From the NCBI GenBank assembly GCA_003157895.1, contig PMKW01000064.1:21693-32548 (forward strand): a stretch of DNA of 10,856 nt. Reading direction: 5' to 3'. The position numbers were made by a program, and so were the translations under genes. The DNA is from Methanoregula sp. (GTDB lineage Archaea; Halobacteriota; Methanomicrobia; Methanomicrobiales; Methanospirillaceae). The notes under the pieces are model-generated. The model was not told where the DNA came from and ran no database searches. It saw nothing but the letters and a program-made list of their open reading frames with translations. This document shows positions 1-6,090 of this stretch, piece after piece (the stretch's first letter is position 1; the number at the start of each line of letters is the position of its first letter).

Positions 1-78
1 CTCAAGAATCCCCATGACGAGCCGGCGGGTCTGGCTCTTGTCTCCTTTGGGACTTGCGTTGATACCAATAATCTTCAT
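1..78 (-). CDS. Flavodoxin / NADPH-dependent FMN reductase-like protein, N-terminal 26 residues only
   Basis: The 26 visible codons (ATG at 76-78 on the minus strand) begin MKIIGINASPKGDKSQTR and run off the left edge. A short beta strand followed by an N-x-S-P-K-G-x-x-S-x-T loop is the phosphate-binding loop of the flavodoxin-like FMN reductase and iron-sulfur flavoprotein families, which bind FMN and transfer electrons in the cytoplasm. A partial Shine-Dalgarno-like AGTGAT lies just upstream. The gene is divergent from the decayed cupin at 185-446. A GGTGC/GCACC dyad at 98-109 lies between them and could be an operator, but the support for that is weak. With so little sequence I cannot say which subfamily it is, nor whether a cysteine cluster for Fe-S binding is present. 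Confidence 0.72.
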   Translation of the reverse strand, partial: MKIIGINASPKGDKSQTRRLVMGILE

Positions 79-184
79 GATCGAATCACTATGGAGTGGT
101 GCGTGCACCGGACAATAAAGGTGCGCATTTCATGGAGGGATTCATTGCCTTGAGCACTATAATCACGAATGAATTGGAGGATCC

Positions 185-446
185 ATCAAGATATTCCGCG
201 ATATCGCTGACTTGCCCCCGCAGCAGGGTCATTGACGGTTCGCTCCATGCGGAACTCCTCCCTCCGGACAAGGTGCCCGGTGCACAGAGGCTCCGCTGCA
301 GCGTTGCGCATGCGATCGTTCCGGCCGGAGATCGACCCATCCCGGGTGGCAGGTCGCAATATATCCGCAATACCGGAACGGGAGATCTCGTCTTCCTCTG
401 CATCGGGACCCCGAAATGGCAGGCCGCTGACGAAGAGCTGGCATAA
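185..446 (+). pseudogene. Small single-domain cupin, decayed (lost start, frameshift, core deletion)
   Basis: Two reading frames join into one cupin-like protein. Codons from 185 read IKIFRDIADLPPQQGH and hit TGA at 233. Reading on one base later gives DGSLHAELLPPDKV, then SVAHAIVPAGDRPIPG, then GRSQYIRNTGTGDLVFLC, ending PKWQAADEELA at 444-446. Small archaeal cupins of this type run S-V-A-H-A-x-V-x-P-G, then P-H-x-L, a metal-binding core, I-P-P-G-x-x-Q-x-I-x-N-x-G and D-L-x-F-L-C-I. Here the stretch from P-H-x-L to I-P-P is missing, about 40 residues by my memory of the family. The first codon is ATC where ATG is expected, 4 bases after GGAGG (176-180). Removing one T from CATTGAC near 231-233 restores the frame. 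A start further upstream in the second frame exists (96), but its leading residues do not resemble a cupin. The core that holds the metal ligands is gone, so the product is almost certainly inactive. Confidence 0.68.
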
Positions 447-587
447 CTCAGGGACCTGCCGGCACGGTTCATAGGGGAATACGGGGACGACATTTTGACC
501 TTCGCCATGACGCTCCTGATGCCGGAGATCAAACCACCGGCCGAAAATAGCTGGTTACCGCGGTTATCCCGGAGAAGATGGAGATAA
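447..587 (+). other. Open stretch in frame with the cupin remnant, possibly a second gene remnant
   Basis: Directly after the cupin stop the same frame stays open for 46 codons, to TAA at 585-587. It contains DLPARFIGEYGDDILTFAMT and then LLMPEIKPPAENSW. The amphipathic composition looks more protein-like than most shadow frames nearby, but there is no start codon with a ribosome site and I recognise no family. It may be the tail of another decayed gene or chance. Confidence 0.2.
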
Positions 588-609
588 AAAAAAGCAGGGA
601 TTTAATCCC
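586..609 (-). terminator. Hairpin plus T8 tract ending the membrane-protein gene
   Basis: Read on the minus strand, GGGATT and AATCCC flank a single base (597-609) and overlap the stop codon of the 602-1189 gene. They are followed two bases later by eight T (A586-A593 on the plus strand). A T-rich tract is the main termination signal in archaea, and the short stem adds to it. Confidence 0.6.
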
Positions 610-1189
610 AGTAATGTCTCACAAAGAGTTTTGACTTTTGGACCTTCCCGGTACAGAACCGGAGTGCCAGCGGTACGATCAGGATGGTGACAATGATGTT
701 GCCGATCAGCCAGGTGGAGAAGGTCGAAACGATAGTCGATGTTGATCCGGGAAGGAGTGAGAGGGTAAATGCCCCCCACGCTGCACCGATAAGGTTGTTG
801 ATCAGAATCGAAAAGAGGATGATGATCGTCCAGTCCCGCCGGTTTTTCAGCGTGAGGTCGACTTCGAACATCCGGACTGCGATGAGAGGGATGAGTACCT
901 GCAGGAGCCCGGCAACCGCCCAGATGGCAGCGATCTCCGGGTGTATCAGGAGGCTTGCCGTGCCCAGCACACCGGCGAGAAGCGTCCCGGCATAGGCTGC
1001 AATCGCCCCGTAGGCGCCGAACCAGAGTGTAAATAGGATCATGAACGCAACCGCAATATAGACAAGGGAAGCACCGCTGGTACCGGCCGGGATAAACTTT
1101 ACCGAGATCCACGCGAGTGCGGTATTGACCAGGATAAGAACGAGGGTCAGGATCACAAAAGAGTACGTAGGTTCCTGTGCATGTCTCAC
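602..1189 (-). CDS. Six-helix integral membrane protein, MASE1-like without output domain
   Basis: The 195-residue product is almost entirely hydrophobic, with about six membrane helices near residues 10-32, 41-58, 60-80, 88-107, 119-146 and 156-178, and a short basic tail ending FVRHYWD. The start is GTG at 1187-1189, chosen because AAGGTGA lies six bases upstream on the minus strand. The ATG of the overlapping frame has no such site. The alternation of helices, the loop before helix 5, and the final T-W-L-I-G-N-I-x-V-T-x-L-x-V-P-L segment resemble MASE1, the sensory membrane domain found in front of histidine kinases and diguanylate cyclases. Here no cytoplasmic signalling domain follows. 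An ECF-transporter S-component-like fold is another possibility. No substrate or signal can be read from the sequence. TATA-like TAAAATACT and AATATAAAAT boxes lie upstream between 1203 and 1245. Confidence 0.75.
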   Translation of the reverse strand: MRHAQEPTYSFVILTLVLILVNTALAWISVKFIPAGTSGASLVYIAVAFMILFTLWFGAYGAIAAYAGTLLAGVLGTASLLIHPEIAAIWAVAGLLQVLIPLIAVRMFEVDLTLKNRRDWTIIILFSILINNLIGAAWGAFTLSLLPGSTSTIVSTFSTWLIGNIIVTILIVPLALRFCTGKVQKSKLFVRHYWD

Positions 1190-1287
1190 AAAAATTCACC
1201 TTGATTTTATATTGTGCGTCACTCTACATAGTATTTTACCTCATAGAGAGCAGGGAATTGCAGAGGTTACGCCACCGGTGAGAACAA

Positions 1288-1318
1288 GCAGAAGGAAACG
1301 GGCCCGTTGGATTTCTGC
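1288..1318. promoter_or_regulatory. Long two-part palindrome between the CDF and the membrane-protein gene
   Basis: A perfect 12-bp palindrome, AACGGGCCCGTT (1297-1308), sits inside a second pair of arms, GCAGAA (1288-1293) and TTCTGC (1313-1318), with spacers of 3 and 4 bases. It lies in the 189-bp gap after the CDF gene and about 100 bp upstream of the membrane-protein start. It could be an operator or an RNA hairpin. No T tract follows directly, so it is not a typical terminator. Confidence 0.35.
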
Positions 1319-1378
1319 ATGCGATAACGTATACCGGTACTACAGGAACATGATAAAAAGCTGGGGATCGGGAGGCGA

Positions 1379-2335
1379 TCAGGTTTTATCCTTCTTTTCA
1401 TAGTAGGTACAGAACGACCCGCACCGGGTGCAGCCCTCGTTGCAGGGCTCAACGTGGATCGTGATCGTGGCCCGGGGGTATTCGGTATTCAGGTCGGCCT
1501 CGAGGTGATCGGTCAGGTCGTGGGACCGGACAACGGAAATATCCCCGGGCACCACGAGATGGAATTCGATAAAGATCTCCGGCCCTGAACGCCGGGTCTT
1601 CAGGTCATGGAACCCGGCATAGATACCGGAGTGCTGGCAGATGATCTCCTTGATCCGCTTTTCATCCTTTTCAGGAATACTGTGGTCGCTGAGATCGAAT
1701 AACGACCTCCTCGTCAGATCATACGCGGCCTTCATAATCACAACAGCCACACAGAGAGCGACAAGCGGGTCGAAGATCTGGATATGGGTGAACTTGATCA
1801 GGACGAGGCCGATAAAGACCCCGAGCGAGGTATAAACATCGGTCCGAAGGTGCCATGCATCGCTTTCAAGCGCAATGGACTCCGACAGTTTTGCCACAAC
1901 GAAAAGACGGTGGGAGACGTACCAGTTCGCCAGTGCTGCGATCCCCATGACCGCAATACCAAAGATGAGCAGCTCATCCGGCAGCTCTACCGTGGCACGC
2001 CCGAGCAGCTTGATGACCGCTTCATAGATGATCAGGAGCGCAGCCACAAAGATCAGCAGGGCTTCGATGAATCCTGATAAATCCTCAAACTTCCCGTGGC
2101 CGAACGAATGGGCGGCATCGGGTGGCTCGGCGGACTTCCGCACAGAGAAAAAGGCAATCACCGCGGCGATCAGGTCCATGGAAGAGTGGATGGCTTCCGA
2201 GATGATGCTGACAGAGCCGATTGCAAACCCGACAACGAACTTCATCAGCACGAGACTGGTATTGGAGAGGACCGAGAGCCGTGCAGTATTCTGCTTGAGC
2301 TGGTCGAGCGACTTTTTATCTTGGGTTGGACTCAT
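1379..2335 (-). CDS. Cation diffusion facilitator (CDF) divalent metal exporter with cysteine-rich tail
   Basis: This inner-membrane protein exchanges Zn2+, Cd2+ or similar ions for protons and lowers cytoplasmic metal. The 318-residue product (from ATG at 2333-2335) has the family's six helices. The transport-site pairs are H50-x3-D54 in helix 2 (AIHSSMD) and H162-x3-D166 in helix 5 (DAWHLRTD). An H-D/H-D set is typical of Zn-preferring CDFs, whereas bacterial FieF has D-D/H-D. The HSFGHGK loop before helix 3 is conserved. The cytoplasmic C-terminal dimer domain covers about residues 215-297 (GFHDLKTR, FIEFHLVV, ITIHVEP). The protein ends in a tail with C298-x3-C302-x2-C305-x3-C309, an extra metal-binding feature not needed for transport. 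An in-frame TTG at 2362 would add nine residues. Neither start has a clear ribosome site. I chose ATG because CDF N-termini begin shortly before a lysine-rich helix like this one. An AT-rich GGAATATTTCC at 2387-2397 could be its TATA box. Confidence 0.9.
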   Translation of the reverse strand: MSPTQDKKSLDQLKQNTARLSVLSNTSLVLMKFVVGFAIGSVSIISEAIHSSMDLIAAVIAFFSVRKSAEPPDAAHSFGHGKFEDLSGFIEALLIFVAALLIIYEAVIKLLGRATVELPDELLIFGIAVMGIAALANWYVSHRLFVVAKLSESIALESDAWHLRTDVYTSLGVFIGLVLIKFTHIQIFDPLVALCVAVVIMKAAYDLTRRSLFDLSDHSIPEKDEKRIKEIICQHSGIYAGFHDLKTRRSGPEIFIEFHLVVPGDISVVRSHDLTDHLEADLNTEYPRATITIHVEPCNEGCTRCGSFCTYYEKKDKT

Positions 2336-2362
2336 GGTGTGCTGGATATATGTCGGCCGCAA

Positions 2363-2660
2363 TTCACATCAAGGTATGGAGCATAGGGAAATATTCCGGC
2401 GATTCGCACTGAAATACGGGCATGAACCTATCGGATTCTCGTCGAAAAGCCGAAAACCATTATGTATTCATTACAGAATTAACGTACCTTAATCATCCCG
2501 GAAAAAATTCCGCCCTATCTCCTCCCTTACCGTAGTAAACAGGTCGAAGAATCCACCGGATTCTTCTCCCATCCCGGCCTATCGGGCTTCTATGCTTCGA
2601 AATTTTTCGCAGTTAACGCCAGATTGATGAGCTTTGGTCCCAAAGGGTCATTGATCTGTC
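2363..2660. other. Divergent intergenic region between the CDF and beta-propeller genes
   Basis: No credible ORF is present. The stretch holds several dyads: CGGAA/TTCCG around four A (2499-2512), a perfect 9-bp hairpin (2546-2566), and CGAAA/TTTCG around two T (2598-2609). It should carry both divergent promoters. I cannot place the rightward one with confidence, and the start at 2661 has only a weak ribosome site. Confidence 0.5.
2546..2566. promoter_or_regulatory. Perfect 9-bp inverted repeat with 3-base loop
   Basis: GAAGAATCC (2546-2554) and GGATTCTTC (2558-2566) are exact reverse complements around ACC. The site lies 95 bases before the beta-propeller start. The left arm with its flank, TCGAAGAATCC, resembles TCGAAGAATGC found twice in the gap before aspS (5801-5811 and 5890-5900). 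It could be an operator or a leader hairpin. Confidence 0.4.
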
Positions 2661-4844
2661 ATGACACGCAGCACACTTTACCTCCTTGTGCCTGTACTTC
2701 TCATCATTGCTGCCATCGTCACCAGCGGCTGTGTGGGATCTGCAGTGGCACCCGCTGCAGGGGACATAAAAAAATTCAGTTCAGCGGACGAGATCCGTGA
2801 TTACATCAAAAACAACACCGCCATTGCAGCCGAAGGAGAAGGGGATGGAGATGGCGAAAGCTGGGGCATTACCGATGGGGTGAGGACAATGGTTCCCACT
2901 GCCGTCCCCCAGATTGCCATGGCCGAATCCGCTGCCAAAGGGGCAGCAGTTCCGGCGGCCATCGGAGGATCCACGGATCACTCCGCTACCAACGTGCAGG
3001 TCTTGGGTGTGGATGAACCGGATTTTGTCAAGAACGATGGCCGGTATATCTACATAATTTCCGGCACAACGCTTGCGATCGTGGATGCGTACCCGGCGGC
3101 ATCGGCATCGATCGTATCAAAAATTACGATTGAAGATACCCCCAAAGACCTGTTCATTGACGGGGACCGGCTCGTGCTCTTCAGCGTGGGAACAGAGGAT
3201 ACGGATACCACGTCAGCCGGTGACAGTGCGGTCTCCGCATCACAGGGCAAGGAGATGCCGTATTATCACCCCAGTACCACACCGGTCACCCACGCGGTCT
3301 TCTATGATATCAGCAGCCCGGCACACCCGAAGGTACTCAAAGACTATACGATTGACGGGGACTATATCGATGCCCGGTTAATCGATTCCAGCCTCTATCT
3401 CGTAACCCGGGAACAGATTTATCCATACAATCCTGACAGGATTGTCGCGCCTCAGGTGCATGAAGGCACAAAGACCATTCTTGCACCGGATGTTTATTAC
3501 TTCGACAACCCCGAGCGCGAGTACGCCTTCACCACGATCTCCTCGTACGATACCGGCAGTGCAGGAGAAAAAGAAGCCAGGACCTACCTTGTGGGCAGCG
3601 GCAACATCCTCTACGTTTCCGAGGACGCCATGTATATTACGTACCAGAAATACCATAACATCGTCTATCCGGTATGGGCCGTGCCGGCGATTGTTCCCGT
3701 TGTCCAGATCAGTATTACACAGGCCGCCGGAGCAGCTTCCGGCACGGGCAGTGCAGCTGACGGCGGTGCGGAGGTCTCGTCTCTGATACAGGGTGAAGAC
3801 TTCAACCAGATGAGCGAGACGGAGAAACAGGCTGTCATCGCTGACATGAAGAACAAGGAGCAGGAAGTTAACCGGAAGCAAGAGATCGACCAGACCACGA
3901 CCGTCATTCACAAGATCGCGATCAGTGGCGGCACCATTACCTATATCGCGAGGGGTGAAGTGCCCGGCACGCTCAAGGACCAGTTCGCCATGGACGAGCA
4001 TGACGGCAACCTGCGGGTCGCGACCACGTCCAGCGTCTGGACCTCACGCGGCCAGTACGAATACAACAACGTATTTGTCCTTGACGGAAAGATGGCTACC
4101 ATCGGGTCACTTACCCATATTGCCGAGCAGGAGCAGATCTATGCGACCCGGTTCATCGGAGACCGGCTCTATATGGTGACCTATAAGCGGGTCGACCCGT
4201 TCTTCGTAATCGACCTCTCGACCCCAACAAGCCCGAAGATTCTCGGCAAGCTCAAGATCCCCGGTTACTCTGACTACCTGCACCCCTACGATGCCACGCA
4301 CATAATCGGTATCGGTAAGGAGACCGGGACCAATGACTGGGGCGGTGTCTCAACAAAGGGACTGAAGCTTGCCCTCTTTGATGTGTCGGATGTGGAACAC
4401 CCGACACAGATCGATAAGGTGGAGATCGGCGACTCAGGGACGGACTCCGCAGCACTTACGGATCACAAGGCGTTCCTGTTCGACAGGGAGAAGAACCTGC
4501 TCGTGATCCCGGCCCGGGTCGTGAAGAACGAAGCAGCGGTTACCGGCAAATATGGCGCAATCCAGCCGAATATCTGGTATGGGGCATATGTCTTTGGTGT
4601 TACTCCGGAGACCGGCTTTACTCTCCGGGGCATGGTTCAGCATGGTACCGATAACAGCTCGTATTACTGGTATGGCAGCTCGCAGGACGAGGTAAAGCGC
4701 TCGCTTTATATCGGTGATACCCTGTATACGATTTCGTCAGCGAAGATCCTGGCAAACCCGCTGGACCAGATCAACAGGACGGTTTTGACTATCCCCCTGC
4801 CGGGCGGGGGAGATGTGCTGTACCCGCCGGGGATGGTAGAGTAA
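2661..4844 (+). CDS. Secreted beta-propeller domain lipoprotein
   Basis: The 727-residue product begins with a positively charged end, a hydrophobic helix, and the lipobox VTSGC with C24 as the likely lipidated residue, so it should be anchored on the outer face of the membrane. A low-complexity linker (about residues 27-109, including an EGEGDGDGES run) leads to the beta-propeller domain. That domain opens with NVQVLGVDEPDFVKNDGRYI, the hallmark of the archaeal/bacterial beta-propeller family (PF09826 type). Blade-like repeats follow: FYDISSPAHPKVL, FVIDLSTPTSPKILGKLKI, ALFDVSDVEHPTQIDKVEI. A charged, probably helical insertion (about residues 376-410, with SETEKQAVIADMKNKEQEVN) interrupts the propeller. 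No catalytic motif is visible, and the family is generally uncharacterised, with proposed binding roles. The ATG start is fixed by the signal peptide. It stands alone and converges with the gene at 5037-5579. Confidence 0.88.
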   Translation: MTRSTLYLLVPVLLIIAAIVTSGCVGSAVAPAAGDIKKFSSADEIRDYIKNNTAIAAEGEGDGDGESWGITDGVRTMVPTAVPQIAMAESAAKGAAVPAAIGGSTDHSATNVQVLGVDEPDFVKNDGRYIYIISGTTLAIVDAYPAASASIVSKITIEDTPKDLFIDGDRLVLFSVGTEDTDTTSAGDSAVSASQGKEMPYYHPSTTPVTHAVFYDISSPAHPKVLKDYTIDGDYIDARLIDSSLYLVTREQIYPYNPDRIVAPQVHEGTKTILAPDVYYFDNPEREYAFTTISSYDTGSAGEKEARTYLVGSGNILYVSEDAMYITYQKYHNIVYPVWAVPAIVPVVQISITQAAGAASGTGSAADGGAEVSSLIQGEDFNQMSETEKQAVIADMKNKEQEVNRKQEIDQTTTVIHKIAISGGTITYIARGEVPGTLKDQFAMDEHDGNLRVATTSSVWTSRGQYEYNNVFVLDGKMATIGSLTHIAEQEQIYATRFIGDRLYMVTYKRVDPFFVIDLSTPTSPKILGKLKIPGYSDYLHPYDATHIIGIGKETGTNDWGGVSTKGLKLALFDVSDVEHPTQIDKVEIGDSGTDSAALTDHKAFLFDREKNLLVIPARVVKNEAAVTGKYGAIQPNIWYGAYVFGVTPETGFTLRGMVQHGTDNSSYYWYGSSQDEVKRSLYIGDTLYTISSAKILANPLDQINRTVLTIPLPGGGDVLYPPGMVE

Positions 4845-5020
4845 AAAAAATTTAAAATATTGGAGCACCGTCTCGATGATGATGTCATCGTATGGGAACA
4901 CGGATCATTCCAATCGGTAAACATAACAATAGAGACGTCACGAATCGGCAGCAACAGGCTAATCTCCCGGGGCACATCCAGTCCCTGGAAGGTTTTAGGC
5001 TTAACGGAATTCTTCAGCAG

Positions 5021-5026
5021 AAAAAA
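5021..5026 (-). terminator. T6 tract after the single-pass membrane-protein gene
   Basis: Ten bases past the stop codon (5037-5039) the minus strand reads CTCCTTTTTTCTG. A T tract just after a stop is the expected archaeal termination signal. No strong stem precedes it. Confidence 0.5.
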
Positions 5027-5036
5027 GGAGAATGTA

Positions 5037-5579
5037 TCAGATTGGCTGGGCATTCATGCTCGGCGGGATGATGCGCCGGATAAGTATCTCCGGTACCTGC
5101 CGGGAGGTCATGACCTTCATATCGAACAGGGCATTGCTCCCGGAAGGGCCGATGTATGTCAATACGATCTGGAAATCCGTATCAATAATAGGGATGCCAA
5201 GCGCAGAAATACGGGCATAGCGAGCACTGATTGTACGCTCCTGGCCGATCGCAAGACGCTCCTTATTGCCGTCAACCGAGGTATCTACTTCGTTGTCCAT
5301 GGTCATAACCATGATATTACTGTTCCCAATCGTGACCTGTTGACTGTCAGGCAGGGAGACGCGGTACGTGGTGGTGTACGGGAACGAGGTGCCGGTCGGC
5401 TGTTCGAGAACGGCGACGGTAAGGGTCAGGACCGCGATAACGGAAACGACGACCACGATAGCAATGAGCCAGAGCAGGATCCTGGTACCGAGGCCCCATC
5501 CTTTCTTCTCCTTGATCACCACTGTCTTGGTGACCGGCTGCGGTACCGGTTGGGTTGGTTGGATTGGTTCGGTGGCCAT
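5037..5579 (-). CDS. Single-pass membrane protein with extracytoplasmic domain, unknown function
   Basis: The 180-residue product has a short cytoplasmic head rich in P, Q and T (residues 1-20), a basic patch KEKKGWGLGTR, and one membrane helix at about 33-57. A predicted extracytoplasmic domain of about 120 residues follows, rich in beta-forming residues (TTTYRVSLPDSQQVTIG, NIMVMTMDNEVDTSVDGNKE, TDFQIVLTYIGPSG). No cysteine or signal-peptidase site follows the helix, so it probably stays anchored N-in. It resembles the many lineage-specific surface proteins of Methanomicrobiales, but I cannot assign a family. The ATG start is supported by GTGAT a few bases upstream on the minus strand, which matches the 3' part of the archaeal GGAGGTGAT site, and by a TATA box at 5611-5618. 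A longer open frame on the opposite strand (4860-5612) is its shadow. Confidence 0.72.
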   Translation of the reverse strand: MATEPIQPTQPVPQPVTKTVVIKEKKGWGLGTRILLWLIAIVVVVSVIAVLTLTVAVLEQPTGTSFPYTTTYRVSLPDSQQVTIGNSNIMVMTMDNEVDTSVDGNKERLAIGQERTISARYARISALGIPIIDTDFQIVLTYIGPSGSNALFDMKVMTSRQVPEILIRRIIPPSMNAQPI

Positions 5580-5607
5580 AGTTTATCACATGGAAATTTG
5601 GGGGCTT

Positions 5608-5622
5608 TGTAATATATTGGTT
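5608..5622 (-). promoter_or_regulatory. TATA box of the single-pass membrane-protein gene
   Basis: On the minus strand CCAATATATTACAAAG places an AT box (5611-5618) about 35 bases before the ATG at 5579. The start of transcription would fall near 5590, giving a short leader that still contains the GTGAT ribosome site. Confidence 0.5.
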
Positions 5623-5640
5623 GTGGAGTGAGACCAGAAT

Positions 5641-5676
5641 GACTGCATATCGCTCTGGCAGTCCCGGAATTTCCGG
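5641..5676. repeat. Two adjacent dyads upstream of the leftward membrane-protein gene
   Basis: GACTGC (5641-5646) pairs with GCAGTC (5658-5663) across 11 bases. The next base begins CCGGAA-T-TTCCGG (5664-5676), a perfect 6-bp dyad. They lie 62-97 bases upstream of the start at 5579, behind its TATA box, where a regulator could bind. Confidence 0.35.
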
Positions 5677-5825
5677 TGGTACCGCACAGGATAGTCCGAG
5701 TCCGACTTGCGGCTGGCATTTCACTTCCTGGAAACTGGCTGGAGAGGTTCTGAGGGATAATCGTTCCCTGCCAGATGCACCTGATTGAAACGGCGCCAGT
5801 TCGAAGAATGCTTACACGTTCGATC

Positions 5826-5862
5826 AAAAACCTGCGGCCGGTTGAGGAACCTTACGGTTTTT
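5826..5862. repeat. Nested inverted repeat ending in a T5 tract
   Basis: AAAAACC (5826-5832) pairs with GGTTTTT (5856-5862), and inside it GGTT (5840-5843) pairs with AACC (5848-5851). Either strand ends the stem in five T, as a bidirectional terminator would. No annotated rightward gene precedes it, so a terminator role would imply an unannotated transcript. Confidence 0.35.
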
Positions 5863-5914
5863 CTCCTGCTTCGGAATTGGTGGGGGTCATCGAAGAATGC
5901 GTGTGCATTCCTCG

Positions 5915-5945
5915 CATCTCTCAGGTCTGATGACCTTCGAGATTC
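5915..5945 (+). repeat. Covarying dyad element, copy 1
   Basis: Outer arms ATCTC/GAGAT and inner arms AGGTC/GACCT are separated by TC on each side and enclose TGAT (5928-5931). It matches 6031-6061 at 27 of 31 positions. The four differences are two paired changes that keep both stems: C-G to G-C in the outer arm and G-C to A-T in the inner arm. Confidence 0.7.
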
Positions 5946-5988
5946 AGCAGAACCCCGGCAATGAGAAGGGAAACTTCAGCAAACCTTC

Positions 5989-6006
5989 GAAGTTCTGATG
6001 AACCTC
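5989..6006 (+). repeat. Related TGAT dyad, intermediate copy
   Basis: GTTC (5992-5995) and GAAC (6000-6003) flank TGAT (5996-5999). Past an A/C mismatch, GA (5989-5990) pairs with TC (6005-6006). The core TCTGATGA is shared with the two longer copies, but the outer arms are not. Its left arm also pairs with AACTTC at 5972-5977, so two alternative hairpins are possible. Confidence 0.45.
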
Positions 6007-6030
6007 AGCACGTCGAAGGCTTCGTCTTCT

Positions 6031-6061
6031 CATGTCTCAAGTCTGATGACTTTCGACATTC
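6031..6061 (+). repeat. Covarying dyad element, copy 2
   Basis: Outer arms ATGTC/GACAT and inner arms AAGTC/GACTT, again separated by TC on both sides, enclose TGAT (6044-6047). Architecture and spacing match the copy at 5915-5945 exactly, and both stems are perfect despite changed arm sequence. It ends 78 bases before the aspS start. Confidence 0.7.
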
Positions 6062-6066
6062 TCCAG

Positions 6067-6090
6067 CCCGTCTTTCTGTTGGAAGACGGG
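6067..6090 (+). repeat. 10-bp hairpin upstream of aspS
   Basis: CCCGTCTTTC (6067-6076) and GGAAGACGGG (6081-6090) pair over ten positions, with one G-T wobble, around loop TGTT. TTACAATAAAC follows, so there is no T tract. It may be the 3' end of a small RNA, a boundary element or a regulator site before the aspS promoter. Confidence 0.5.

Noticed and set aside
89..532. 147-codon leftward ORF over the cupin remnant
   Set aside because: Its product is serine-rich with no recognisable motif, while the opposite strand carries clear cupin similarity.
4860..5612. 250-codon rightward ORF opposite the single-pass membrane-protein gene
   Set aside because: It is the antisense shadow of 5037-5579. 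The leftward frame has a ribosome site, TATA box, basic patch and membrane helix, while the rightward product is low in hydrophobic order and rich in D, R and G.
5347..5827. Leftward ORFs that extend into the gap upstream of 5579
   Set aside because: They are out of frame with the membrane-protein gene, lack ribosome sites, and their extra residues show no domain or composition typical of a real protein.
5810..5835. tRNA T-arm-like GTTCGATC
   Set aside because: The flanking bases cannot form a 5-bp T stem (AAAAA follows) and no acceptor, D or anticodon arm can be found upstream.
5924..6050. Archaeal C/D box guide RNAs, because TGATGA occurs three times
   Set aside because: Each TGATGA overlaps CTGA in the same eight bases instead of being separated by a guide, and there is no C...D'...C'...D order with terminal pairing. 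The dyad explanation fits better.
5915..6061. Short CRISPR array
   Set aside because: There are only two long copies, 116 bp apart, with unequal spacing to the third. The copies differ in their arms, and no cas gene is nearby.
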